Of a stretch of DNA of 64,000 nucleotides, positions 9,106 to 16,303 are shown piece by piece. Position 1 is the stretch's first letter; each line of letters begins with the position of its first letter. Source of the stretch: CAYPAV01 sp964408805 (GTDB lineage: Bacteria > Pseudomonadota > Alphaproteobacteria > UBA8366); NCBI GenBank assembly GCA_964408805.1, contig CAYPAV010000021.1, positions 1 to 64,000 of the forward strand, in the 5' to 3' direction. A program made the position numbers and the translations under genes. The notes under the pieces were generated by a model. It ran no database searches and was not told the DNA's origin. It saw nothing but the letters and a program-made list of their open reading frames with translations.

Positions 9106-9830
9106 GCGGGCGGGGCCACGCTGAGGCGGCCGACCACGCCGTGGCGCTCGATCAGGCTGGCGACGAAACCGTTCGCCTTCGACTCCTCCACGAACTCGCT
9201 GATGAAGGCGGCCCCCGCCGGCCGGTCCGGCTTGGTGCCGATCGCCTGCTGGACGGCGGAGAACTGACCGTCGAGGATCCGCGCGCCCGGCAGCTTCTCG
9301 ACATCGGAGATCAGCCGCGGCCGGAGACCCGCCAGGGCGTCCATCTTCTCGGCGACGAACAGATCGAAAGAGGCATTCAGGCCCTCCGCGCGCACCAGCT
9401 CCGCATGCTTGATGTTCCGCTCGAGCCAAAGGTCGTAGGCGCTCCGGGCCGAAACGGCGATCCGGTTGCCTTCGCGGTCGACCTCGTCGATCGACTGGAT
9501 GGGGGAGCCCGCCGGCACCAGATAGGTCGATTCGATCTCCACATAGGCGGCCGAAAACGCGATCGTCTTGGCCCGCGCCGGCTCCGCGCCGATCAGGCCG
9601 ATATCCCAGGCATCGTCGACCGAGGTATCCGCGATCTCGCCCGGCGTCGCATAGGGCTTGTAGGCCACCTCGACCCCCAGCCGCTTGGCGATTTCGGCCG
9701 CCATGCTGGGCGAGACCCCCTCGGGATCGCCGGACGGGCTCTCCCCCGTGACGAGCAGGAAATTCCCCATATTGATGGCGGCGCGCAAGACACCGGTGGG
9801 GGCGAGTTCGGATCGAAGGGCATCGGACAT
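9102..9830 (-). CDS. Family 3 (amino-acid type) solute-binding protein without signal peptide
   Basis: 242 residues matching the PBP family 3 fold: GVLRAAINMGNFLLV, GVSPSMAAEIAKRLG, the hinge segment DIGLIGAEPARAKTIAFS and the second-domain GNRIAVSARSAYDLW. Periplasmic relatives begin with a Sec signal peptide; this one starts MSDALRSELAPTGVL with no hydrophobic core, and the upstream sequence shows no obvious in-frame alternative. No permease or ATPase is adjacent. It may be a cytosolic binding protein or sensor rather than a transporter subunit. Tail-to-tail overlap with the CheY-like gene. Confidence 0.8.
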   Translation of the reverse strand: MSDALRSELAPTGVLRAAINMGNFLLVTGESPSGDPEGVSPSMAAEIAKRLGVEVAYKPYATPGEIADTSVDDAWDIGLIGAEPARAKTIAFSAAYVEIESTYLVPAGSPIQSIDEVDREGNRIAVSARSAYDLWLERNIKHAELVRAEGLNASFDLFVAEKMDALAGLRPRLISDVEKLPGARILDGQFSAVQQAIGTKPDRPAGAAFISEFVEESKANGFVASLIERHGVVGRLSVAPPA

Positions 9831-10023
9831 GTCGGGACCAGTTCCGGGTGTGATGAGGGGCGCGCATTCTATGCGGGGCGTGAACGGCGAGCAAGATGGG
9901 GGCGGGAGTCCGGAAGTGACGGACGCGATTGTTCAAGGAACACCTGATAAGAGGTAAAAAATGTTGAAAAATTTAGTAAAAAGGGAAATTTTGTTGGCAA
10001 GCTGGGACGGCGTGTCGTTAGAG

Positions 10024-10041
10024 TAATACGCGTAAGTATTA
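10024..10041. promoter_or_regulatory. Inverted repeat in AT-rich leader of the hlyC-like operon
   Basis: TAATAC (10024-10029) and GTATTA (10036-10041) form a perfect 6-bp inverted repeat with a 6-bp spacer. It lies about 75 bp before the hlyC-like start, in an AT-rich tract (about 9950-10045) that contrasts with its GC-rich surroundings. The tract is the only plausible promoter region of the island; the repeat could be an operator. No factor can be named. Confidence 0.35.
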
Positions 10042-10113
10042 TGTAAGGTGCGGCGGAGTGAGCGGACCGCGCCCACCGGCCCCGGCGAGGGGGCCGGACG
10101 GGGAGGGCAGGAA

Positions 10114-10725
10114 ATGACGCGTCGCAAGACGCCACAGGCCGAAGCGCCGGCCGCCGCACAGGCGGTGGCGGAGGCGGTTCCGGCGGGGCCGTCGGACGCC
10201 GCTGTCGACCTACCGGAGGCCGCCGGTGTCGAGGTGTCGGAGAACGGCAAATCGGCGCCGCGGCGCTTCGATGCGGTGGAGACGCTGGGGAGTGCGGTCT
10301 GGCTGATCATGCAGTCGCCGGCGCACCAGCATCTCTTCGCCACGGACTTCGAATGGCTGCTGGTGCCGCCCATTCGCCTCAGGCAGTTCCGGGTCTTCCG
10401 GCGGAAGGGCATGCCGATCGCCTTTGCCTCCTGGGCCTTTCTCGACGAAGCGGTGGAGGCCCGCCTGGCGGGCGGCACGGTCCGCCTGGCACCGAAGGAC
10501 TGGCGGTCCGGCGATCGGCCCTGGCTGATCGATCTCGTGGCCCCCTTCGGCGGCGTGAACGAACTCGTCGCCCATTTGAAGGCGCAGGTCTTCAAGGGGA
10601 CCCCCTTCAAGGCCCTGAGCGCCCATCCGAACGGCGGTGGGATGTCGGTCGTCGATCTCTCCGAACTCGATACGGCACCGGACCCCGCCCCGGATGAGGC
10701 AGAGGCCGAAAGGGCGATGCCGTGA
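10114..10725 (+). CDS. HlyC/ToxC-type toxin-activating lysine acyltransferase
   Basis: Members transfer a fatty acyl group from acyl-ACP to internal lysines of RTX protoxins in the cytosol. After a low-complexity Ala/Pro/Glu N-terminus (about residues 1-45) the domain reads LGSAVWLIMQSPAHQHLF, with His71 matching the essential HlyC histidine. It continues with LVPPIRLRQFRVFR, PIAFASWAFLDE and the hallmark WLIDLVAPFGG (Asp140). The start at ATG 10114 is preceded by GGGAGGGCAGGA; an upstream GTG at 10048 is less likely. The stop overlaps the next gene's GTG (GTGA), so they are translationally coupled. No RTX toxin or type I secretion gene is in the window. Confidence 0.88.
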   Translation: MTRRKTPQAEAPAAAQAVAEAVPAGPSDAAVDLPEAAGVEVSENGKSAPRRFDAVETLGSAVWLIMQSPAHQHLFATDFEWLLVPPIRLRQFRVFRRKGMPIAFASWAFLDEAVEARLAGGTVRLAPKDWRSGDRPWLIDLVAPFGGVNELVAHLKAQVFKGTPFKALSAHPNGGGMSVVDLSELDTAPDPAPDEAEAERAMP

Positions 10726-11992
10726 CGGTGGGCTGGATCATCGCGGTTGCGGCGGCGTTCTGGTGCGTCGTGGGGGGCGTCGTCTTTCTGTACTGGTCGG
10801 CCGTGCCCGACTACGGGGAATGGGGGAAGCCCGTCTGCGAAGATTACGAGGCGCCGATCTTGAAGAAACTCCCCACGGGGGAGCCGGGCAATCCGTTCCG
10901 AGTCAAGGAGATCAAGTGTGAATTCGGGAAGATGTATGACGCTGGAAGAGGGTTGTTCACGGGGAACATTGGTCGCTTCTTCTGGATCAACGACAGGCAG
11001 GTGATATTCCGGGCGGCCAACACGCGTCATGGTCCATTGACCACTCGCGATCGAAAAGAAGGTGTCAAAGCCTGGATCTACGTGTGGGATTTGGACAAAG
11101 GCATTTCGAAGTTTCGCGATCTCCAAAGCCCGTCTCAGCGGATTTGCTTTCGGGACGGATTTCTCAGCGTGATGATCAAGAGGGATTTTGATCACGAGGC
11201 CAAGAAACTCAAGGGTCTCTGGTATTTCGAAGGACGGCTTGGGAATGAACAACGGGTCTTTCGTCCGCCTCGAAAATCCGGGACTCGTTGGAACCATCTG
11301 ACGTGCCGGGATGTCGAGCGCCCCGCGGGAACGAAGGGCCGTAGCTGGGCGCCATTGCGGCAAGGCGACGGCTATCTCGACTTCGGTCTTTCTGTCGAAA
11401 TTCGCAAGCGCAGGACTCAACAATGGGAGAAGCTCGTCCATGGCGAATGGATGACCTACACGGACCCTCTGCCGGAGCTTTACCTGACCCATAAGATATC
11501 GGCACAGGGTATCGTTCGAATACTCCCCATTCCTTCCCTTGAGGCGTCGGCCACCTGTGCTCGATATATGAGTTTTCAAAAATCATATTTTCTTTATAAT
11601 TGTGGTGGAGATCGAAGGAAGTGGCACGCCGACGACTGTGTTCCCTATTGGTGGTATCGGCCGAATGGTCGCGCCGATCGACATTGCGCCCCTGGGCGTG
11701 GTGTATGGTCCCAAGGCGGGGATTTTTCGATGATCCCAATGAAGACCGGTCTCCTGCTATGGTCGAACGCTATAGAGTCCGCGACCCAGTCGGGGGGGCG
11801 GGTGTCTATTTCCATAGGGCGGGAAAGCTCTACCGATTGCTCGCCGGCTTTACTCAGAATGGCAGTTATAGTTATCAAGAAATATCGCCCGACGGCTGCA
11901 AGACCGCCTTCGGCTACGCCCCTACCCTCGCTAAATCCCGTGGCTCGGGACCCGGCCCCTTTACCGTCCGAATTTTCGATGCCTGCGGCTAG
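10722..11992 (+). CDS. Unknown membrane-anchored extracytoplasmic protein, frameshifted at a G7 tract
   Basis: The protein begins with a single membrane segment (about residues 4-26, IIAVAAAFWCVVGGVVFLYW) followed by an outward-facing domain. Several blades resemble propeller repeats (RFFWINDRQVIFRA, WIYVWDLDKG, EISPDGCKTAF) and multiple Cys suit disulfides. Both resemblances are weak. The frame breaks at seven G (11792-11798): the uncorrected frame runs on to 12071 with unlikely Pro/Ala/Ser-rich sequence. One extra G gives a sensible ending (GVYFHRAGKLYRLLAGF to FDACG, stop 11990-11992) and a 423-residue protein. The start overlaps the acyltransferase stop by 4 bases. The DNA is more AT-rich than its neighbours, suggesting acquisition by transfer. 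Confidence 0.6.
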
Positions 11993-12076
11993 CAGAATTG
12001 GCATGAATAACCGCGACTGCGACGTGGCAAACGAATTTCACATTCGGTCCCTGTACTGTCGAGAGGTTTGATAACG

Positions 12077-12919
12077 ATGATCCAATTTTTGAACGCTTAT
12101 GCCCGTTGGTCCGACCGTATCGCGCGCGCGCCCGAGGGCTTGGTCGGAGCTGGCGGGTCGCTCTCGAATTTCGAATATATCCCGATCCCGCAGACGATTG
12201 CTGGCGGCGGTGGCGGCCTCCAGTTGAACGACCCTTTTCTATTCACCAACGTCAGTTATGAATTCGATCTGTATGGAGATTCCGGCCTAACGGATGAAGA
12301 TCGATTTCCCGACGTCGAATTCATGCCTCCCGCTTATCTGGACGCCTATATCGACACGAACGTCCTTGAAATCGCCCTGGAACTCCTAGCGCAAGATCCT
12401 AGCAATGTCGCCGCTCTGCAAACCATCAACGAGATCGATCAGGTTTATGACGCCGCCGCCCTTGATGCGATCACCCCGGGGATTTCAGCGCGGGCCGCAA
12501 ACATTCAGACCGAAGCGGCCGAACGACGGCGGGCGGAAAAAGTCAGGCAGATTAACCTAGCGATCGAAGACGATGATCTCGATCTTGCGGCGAGTCTGAC
12601 GCGAAATATTAGCTTGAATGCGGTCGCGAACGTTGACGCCGACGCTGCGGAAACATTGTCGATCTATATCGCTGACATCTACGTGCCCGCTCAACAGCAA
12701 ATCGCTCAAGATCTGAAAACGGCGATCGATACCGGCGATGACGCTACGCGCGACGCCATTCTAAGTCAGAATTCCGTTTATGATCTTATCCACCACGGCG
12801 GATATGAGCCGAGTCCCACGGCTCTCCAGTTGTCGGAAATCGCGAACGCCCATGAGCGATTCAAGGCATATCTGAGAATTACGGGGACAGCATACCTATT
12901 TAATTTAGATATGGGTTGA
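12077..12919 (+). CDS. Unknown acidic protein; C-terminal tail encoded by a dispersed repeat
   Basis: About 280 residues, no recognised domain. Visible features are a Gly-rich stretch near residue 47 (IAGGGGGLQLNDPF), an acidic composition with few lysines, and a helical second half (EAAERRRAEKVRQ, DDLDLAASL). The ATG at 12077 follows GAGAGG by about ten bases; a TTG at 12068 is an alternative. The last dozen codons (from TGTAYLF) lie inside repeat copy A, so the original C-terminus was probably longer or different and has been replaced. It follows the hlyC-like operon by 85 bp on the same strand and shares its AT-rich composition. It could be the acylation substrate or a remnant of one; this is inference only. 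Confidence 0.55.
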   Translation: MIQFLNAYARWSDRIARAPEGLVGAGGSLSNFEYIPIPQTIAGGGGGLQLNDPFLFTNVSYEFDLYGDSGLTDEDRFPDVEFMPPAYLDAYIDTNVLEIALELLAQDPSNVAALQTINEIDQVYDAAALDAITPGISARAANIQTEAAERRRAEKVRQINLAIEDDDLDLAASLTRNISLNAVANVDADAAETLSIYIADIYVPAQQQIAQDLKTAIDTGDDATRDAILSQNSVYDLIHHGGYEPSPTALQLSEIANAHERFKAYLRITGTAYLFNLDMG

Positions 12920-13090
12920 GTCCACTTGCACCAGCGCGGGCCTTTCGGTGGGAGAGGGCATTGGGTTCTATCCGGTGAGAGCGAAAAACGGGGACACGAT
13001 CCTTTCTTCCCCAAAGGGGAAAAAGGTCATGTCCCCCGTTTTTCTTCGCGCCTTTGTTCGCGACGGGAAACGGGGGTGGAGTCCGGTTCC
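12878..13090. repeat. Dispersed repeat, copy A (REP-like, with long hairpin)
   Basis: Begins with ACGGGGACAGCATACC followed by TATTTAATTT. The distal half forms a long imperfect hairpin at about 12986-13044: AAAACGGGGACACGATCC, a TTTC-TTCCCC arm, loop AAA, then GGGGAAAAAGG and TCATGTCCCCCG. It aligns along its length with copy B (16062-16268) and, for the hairpin half, with copy C. This is the type of sequence found around REP-associated tyrosine transposases (RAYT), but no such gene is in the window. It overlaps the 3' end of the unknown gene before it and fills the gap up to the EthD-like gene. Confidence 0.75.
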
Positions 13091-13180
13091 GGCAGCGCCT
13101 CCGCGATTCATCGTTGCGCGGGTCCGGCGAATGGTCGCATTCTTTCCGGTGGTAACGGGTTTTCAGGATCGGACAATAGG

Positions 13181-13915
13181 ATGACGGAAGCGAGACCTCC
13201 CGAGACGCCGGGTGCCAGGATGATGTATCTGATCAAACGCCGGGCGGAGACCAGCCGCGAGGAGTTGATCGCGCATTGGTTCGCCAATCACATGCCGGCC
13301 GTCATTGAGCGGAACATGCAGGGCCGCGCGGCCGGGACGCTGCATGCCGAGCATTATGTCGCGACCTTGTTCGATCCCCGGCCCGACAAGCGCCACGACT
13401 GGGACGGGGTGGCGCAGCTTTGGTATGAGGCGCCGCCGCCGCGGCCAGAGACGGCCCACGGCGCGGTGCCGAGCGATACCTTCCAGGAGAAGGTCGAGCC
13501 CTATCACCCCTGGGCGGCCCGCGAATTCGTCGTGATCGACGGCGAGCTGCCGCTGGACCCGCCGACCCTGAACGCGCTTTTTCCCTGCACGCGGAGCGGG
13601 TTCTTCAAAGTCACCTTCCTGGTGCCCCTGAAGGCGGGGGCGGATACCGATGCGCTGTTCGATCACTGGCTGGATATCCATGTGCCGAACGTCCGCAACT
13701 CGATGGAGGCCGTGGGCGGGTTTCGCTATGTGGTCGGCCACAGCCTGGCGCCAGCCGAGGAACCCTATGCCGGCATGGCGGAACTCTACTTTCCGAACGC
13801 CTCCGGCTGGGCCCGCTACCGGGACCATATCAATCCGGACGGGATGGAGAACTGGGTCGATGCGGGGGCGCTCCGGGTCTTCTACAGCGGGACCGAAATG
13901 GTCGGGATCCCCTAG
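13181..13915 (+). CDS. EthD-domain protein (two tandem ferredoxin-like halves)
   Basis: 244 residues, two EthD-type domains. The first is MMYLIKRRAETSREELIAHW, with ANHMPAVIERN; the second (about 135-240) has FFKVTFLVPLKAG, DHWLDIHVPNVR and YAGMAELYFPNASGW. EthD-like proteins accompany ether or polyketide-type degradation and cyclisation; the actual role is unknown. The start is ATG 13181, because a longer frame back to 12926 runs through repeat copy A and is not coding. The stop codon TAG (13913-13915) is formed by the TA target site and the first base of the MITE, so the native C-terminus may have been altered. Confidence 0.85.
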   Translation: MTEARPPETPGARMMYLIKRRAETSREELIAHWFANHMPAVIERNMQGRAAGTLHAEHYVATLFDPRPDKRHDWDGVAQLWYEAPPPRPETAHGAVPSDTFQEKVEPYHPWAAREFVVIDGELPLDPPTLNALFPCTRSGFFKVTFLVPLKAGADTDALFDHWLDIHVPNVRNSMEAVGGFRYVVGHSLAPAEEPYAGMAELYFPNASGWARYRDHINPDGMENWVDAGALRVFYSGTEMVGIP

Positions 13916-14176
13916 AGCCTTTAACGATTATATGGAATCGCTGAGATTGCTTTTCCGGCCCGCCCGTTAGGAGAGACGGTGAAGGCGATGTGGGGCATCG
14001 GCGAGCCGTCTCGACGCGGCGGGCGGGCCGGAAAAGCGACTGCAGGCGGCGTCTCCAGCCCGCTGGACGTCGTCAGACCGTGCTTGCGATGCGCCAGCAT
14101 CGCGGCGCGCGCTCTTCCTAGCCAGCGGGATGGAGAAGCCGTCTCAGCGATTCCATATAATCGTTAAAGGCTCTAG
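13912..14176. mobile_element. MITE-like element with perfect 34-bp terminal inverted repeats
   Basis: 265 bp with no transposase. The left end (13912-13945) begins CTAGAGCCTTTAACGATTAT and is an exact inverted copy of the right end (14143-14176). Ends of the form TA-GAGCC...GGCTC-TA suggest a TA target duplication, as in IS630/Tc1-mariner elements. Internally CTTTTCCGGCCCGCCCG (about 13950) pairs with its inverse near 14020-14037, and GAGACGG with CCGTCTC, giving a nested hairpin. It fills the gap between the EthD-like and second cyclase genes. Perfect ends imply recent movement, so a matching autonomous element should exist elsewhere in the genome. Confidence 0.85.
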
Positions 14177-14203
14177 GCAGCGCCATCGAAACGCCGCCGG
14201 CCC

Positions 14204-15970
14204 TTATTCGGGCAGGTCGGCCGCGCGCAATTCGGTGACGAATTGGTCGAGAAATTCCCGGCTCCGATAGGGCTGGCCGGCGGCGAATTCCGCGATCGAA
14301 AATGCCGGCTCGACGGCACGGATTTCTTGTCCGAGGGACAGGGCGATGTCCGGCTGATCCCGCTTCACCGCAATGCTGGCCAAGACGAGTCGGGCCGTCA
14401 GGTCGTCGGGATTGGCCGCGATCGCCGCTTGGGCCGCTTCCGTTGCCCGGTCGAGGTCGCCCGCGGCCCGGTGCGTCGCGGCGAGGATGTCCTTGAAGAG
14501 GGTCGGGTGTATCGGCGAGTAGCGCATCGCCAGATCGATATGATGCAACGCCCGCTCCTGATCGCCGCAATAATGCAGGACGTTGGCGTAAAACGCGTTG
14601 GCATGGGTACAGTTGGGACGATTCGCGATCGCCCCCCGGCCCGCCGCCAAGGCCGCATCGAAGTCCCGATCGAGGAGATGGATATGGCTGAGGACCGTGT
14701 GGGCCTGACCATCCGCATCGGCCAGTGCCGCAGCGCGTTCCGCCCATTCCCTTGCCTGTTTCTTCGACTCCTCGCGCGAGTCCGTCCAGCCGCGTTGAAA
14801 GTCGTACCAATGGGTGAGTGCCATCCAGGTCGGTCCCGCCGCCGCTTCCGGGTGCAATTGCGAGACCCGTTCGAAATGGCGGCGCGCATTGCCGAGGGCG
14901 GTCCGGTCCATGTCGAAGAAGTCGTGAATCCCCCGATAGAGCGCCTCCAGCGACGGCAGGTCCCGCAGTGTCTTGTGCCAGACCCGGGCCGGTTCCCCGG
15001 CGACCAGCTCGACGTTCATCGCGGTGAGGATGCGGCCGGTCACTTCGTCGAGCAATTCGAAAGCGTCGTCCAGGTTCCGGTCGAATTGCTCGGCCCAGAC
15101 GATTTCGCCGGAGGCGGCGTCAGTCAAGGTGGTGGAAATCCGGACCCGACTACCGGCTTTTCGGACACTTCCCTCCAACGCATAGCGAACGCCAAAGCCG
15201 TCGGTCGCGTCGCCCGCGGGTTTTCCCCGATACGCATTGGCACTCCCGGCGGCGATGAGAAAGACGCCGGAGACCTTCACCAGGGCGTTCTGCACGTCGA
15301 TCCGCAATCCGTCGGAGAGATAGTCCTGGTCGGCGTCCCCGGTCAAATTCTCGAACGGCAGGATGACGATGGAAGGACGGTCGTCTGCCGGCGGCGTTGG
15401 CCGCCCGCTTTGCATCTCGGCCGCCGCCGCCGGTTTTTGCCCCAGCCCGCCGACTCGGTATACCTTGACCGGCGTATCGATGTTCTTGAGGTCCCGCTCC
15501 CCTTCGTCCTCGAAGCCGACCGATAGGTGGTGGCGCACCTGCTCGTGAATGCCCGCCGACACCAAGATGCCCCCCGGGTCCGCCAGCGCCTCGATCCGGG
15601 CCGCGATGTTCACGCCGTTCCCGTAGATATCGTCGCCCTCGATGATAATGTCGCTGATATTGACGCCGATGCGGTGGGCGATGCGGCGGTCCGCCGGCAG
15701 GCCGGCCTCGCGATCGGCCATTGCGGTTTGGATGTCGACCGCGCAGCGCACCGCGTCCACGGCGCTGGCGAACTCGATCAGCAAGCCGTCGCCCATGGTC
15801 TTGACGATGCGGCCGTGATGTTCGGCGATCTTGGGGTCGAAAAGTTCGGCCCGGTGGACCTTCTGGCGGGCCAGCGTCCCTTCCTCGTCGGCTTCCATCA
15901 GCCGCGAATAGCCGACCATGTCGGTAGCGACGATCGCGGCCAACCGTCGCTCGACTCGATCATCACTCAT
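14204..15970 (-). CDS. Class III adenylate/guanylate cyclase with TolB-like and TPR domains
   Basis: 588 residues, intact. The cyclase domain (about 1-180) carries IVATDMVGYSRLM (metal Asp), VKTMGDGLLIEF (second metal Asp) and GVNIAARIEAL (transition-state Asn and Arg). A TolB-like domain begins near residue 198 (SIVILPFENLTGD) with the usual LEGSVRKAGSRVRI segment. TPR-like helices fill about 345-580 (LHHIDLAMRYSPIHPTLF). There is no membrane segment, so it is soluble. It shares its domain plan with the 4.2-7.2 kb cyclase but has only one TolB/TPR module. The MITE sits 28 bp beyond its stop. Confidence 0.93.
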   Translation of the reverse strand: MSDDRVERRLAAIVATDMVGYSRLMEADEEGTLARQKVHRAELFDPKIAEHHGRIVKTMGDGLLIEFASAVDAVRCAVDIQTAMADREAGLPADRRIAHRIGVNISDIIIEGDDIYGNGVNIAARIEALADPGGILVSAGIHEQVRHHLSVGFEDEGERDLKNIDTPVKVYRVGGLGQKPAAAAEMQSGRPTPPADDRPSIVILPFENLTGDADQDYLSDGLRIDVQNALVKVSGVFLIAAGSANAYRGKPAGDATDGFGVRYALEGSVRKAGSRVRISTTLTDAASGEIVWAEQFDRNLDDAFELLDEVTGRILTAMNVELVAGEPARVWHKTLRDLPSLEALYRGIHDFFDMDRTALGNARRHFERVSQLHPEAAAGPTWMALTHWYDFQRGWTDSREESKKQAREWAERAAALADADGQAHTVLSHIHLLDRDFDAALAAGRGAIANRPNCTHANAFYANVLHYCGDQERALHHIDLAMRYSPIHPTLFKDILAATHRAAGDLDRATEAAQAAIAANPDDLTARLVLASIAVKRDQPDIALSLGQEIRAVEPAFSIAEFAAGQPYRSREFLDQFVTELRAADLPE

Positions 15971-16061
15971 TGATGAGATTTCCCGCCCCGTCGAATTCGT
16001 TGCAAATAAGAATCGTATTCAAGTGCGGCATTTCAATGGCCCCTGTAGATCCCGCCCTACA

Positions 16062-16268
16062 ATTACGGGGACATCATGCGTATTTAATTTAATCGCGGGC
16101 CGATTCCACATGTAAGGGTGCCGGCCATTCGGCAGGAGAGCGCATCGAGTTCCGACCGGTGAGAGCGAAAATCGGGGACACGATCCTCTGTTCTCCGAAG
16201 GGAAAAATGTCATGGCCCCGCTTTTCTTCGCGCTTTTGTTAGCGACGGGAGATGGGGGCAGGTTCCGA
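16062..16268. repeat. Dispersed repeat, copy B
   Basis: Aligns by eye with copy A over its whole length: ATTACGGGGACATCATGCG, TATTTAATTT, then GGTGAGAGCGAAAATCGGGG and TCATGGCCCCGCTTTTCTTC. The hairpin arms are more degraded than in copy A (TCTGTTCTCCGAAGGG at the tip). It lies in the intergenic gap (15970-16304) between the second cyclase and the sensor kinase, upstream of the former and downstream of the latter. No coding potential is evident in this gap. Confidence 0.7.
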
Positions 16269-16303
16269 CGCACTTGCGTCAAATTCGGGCGTTCTTCGAA
16301 TCG

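Noticed and set aside
12926..13180. N-terminal extension of the EthD-like protein
   Set aside because: It is read through dispersed repeat A and the hairpin; EthD homology and a better start occur at 13181.
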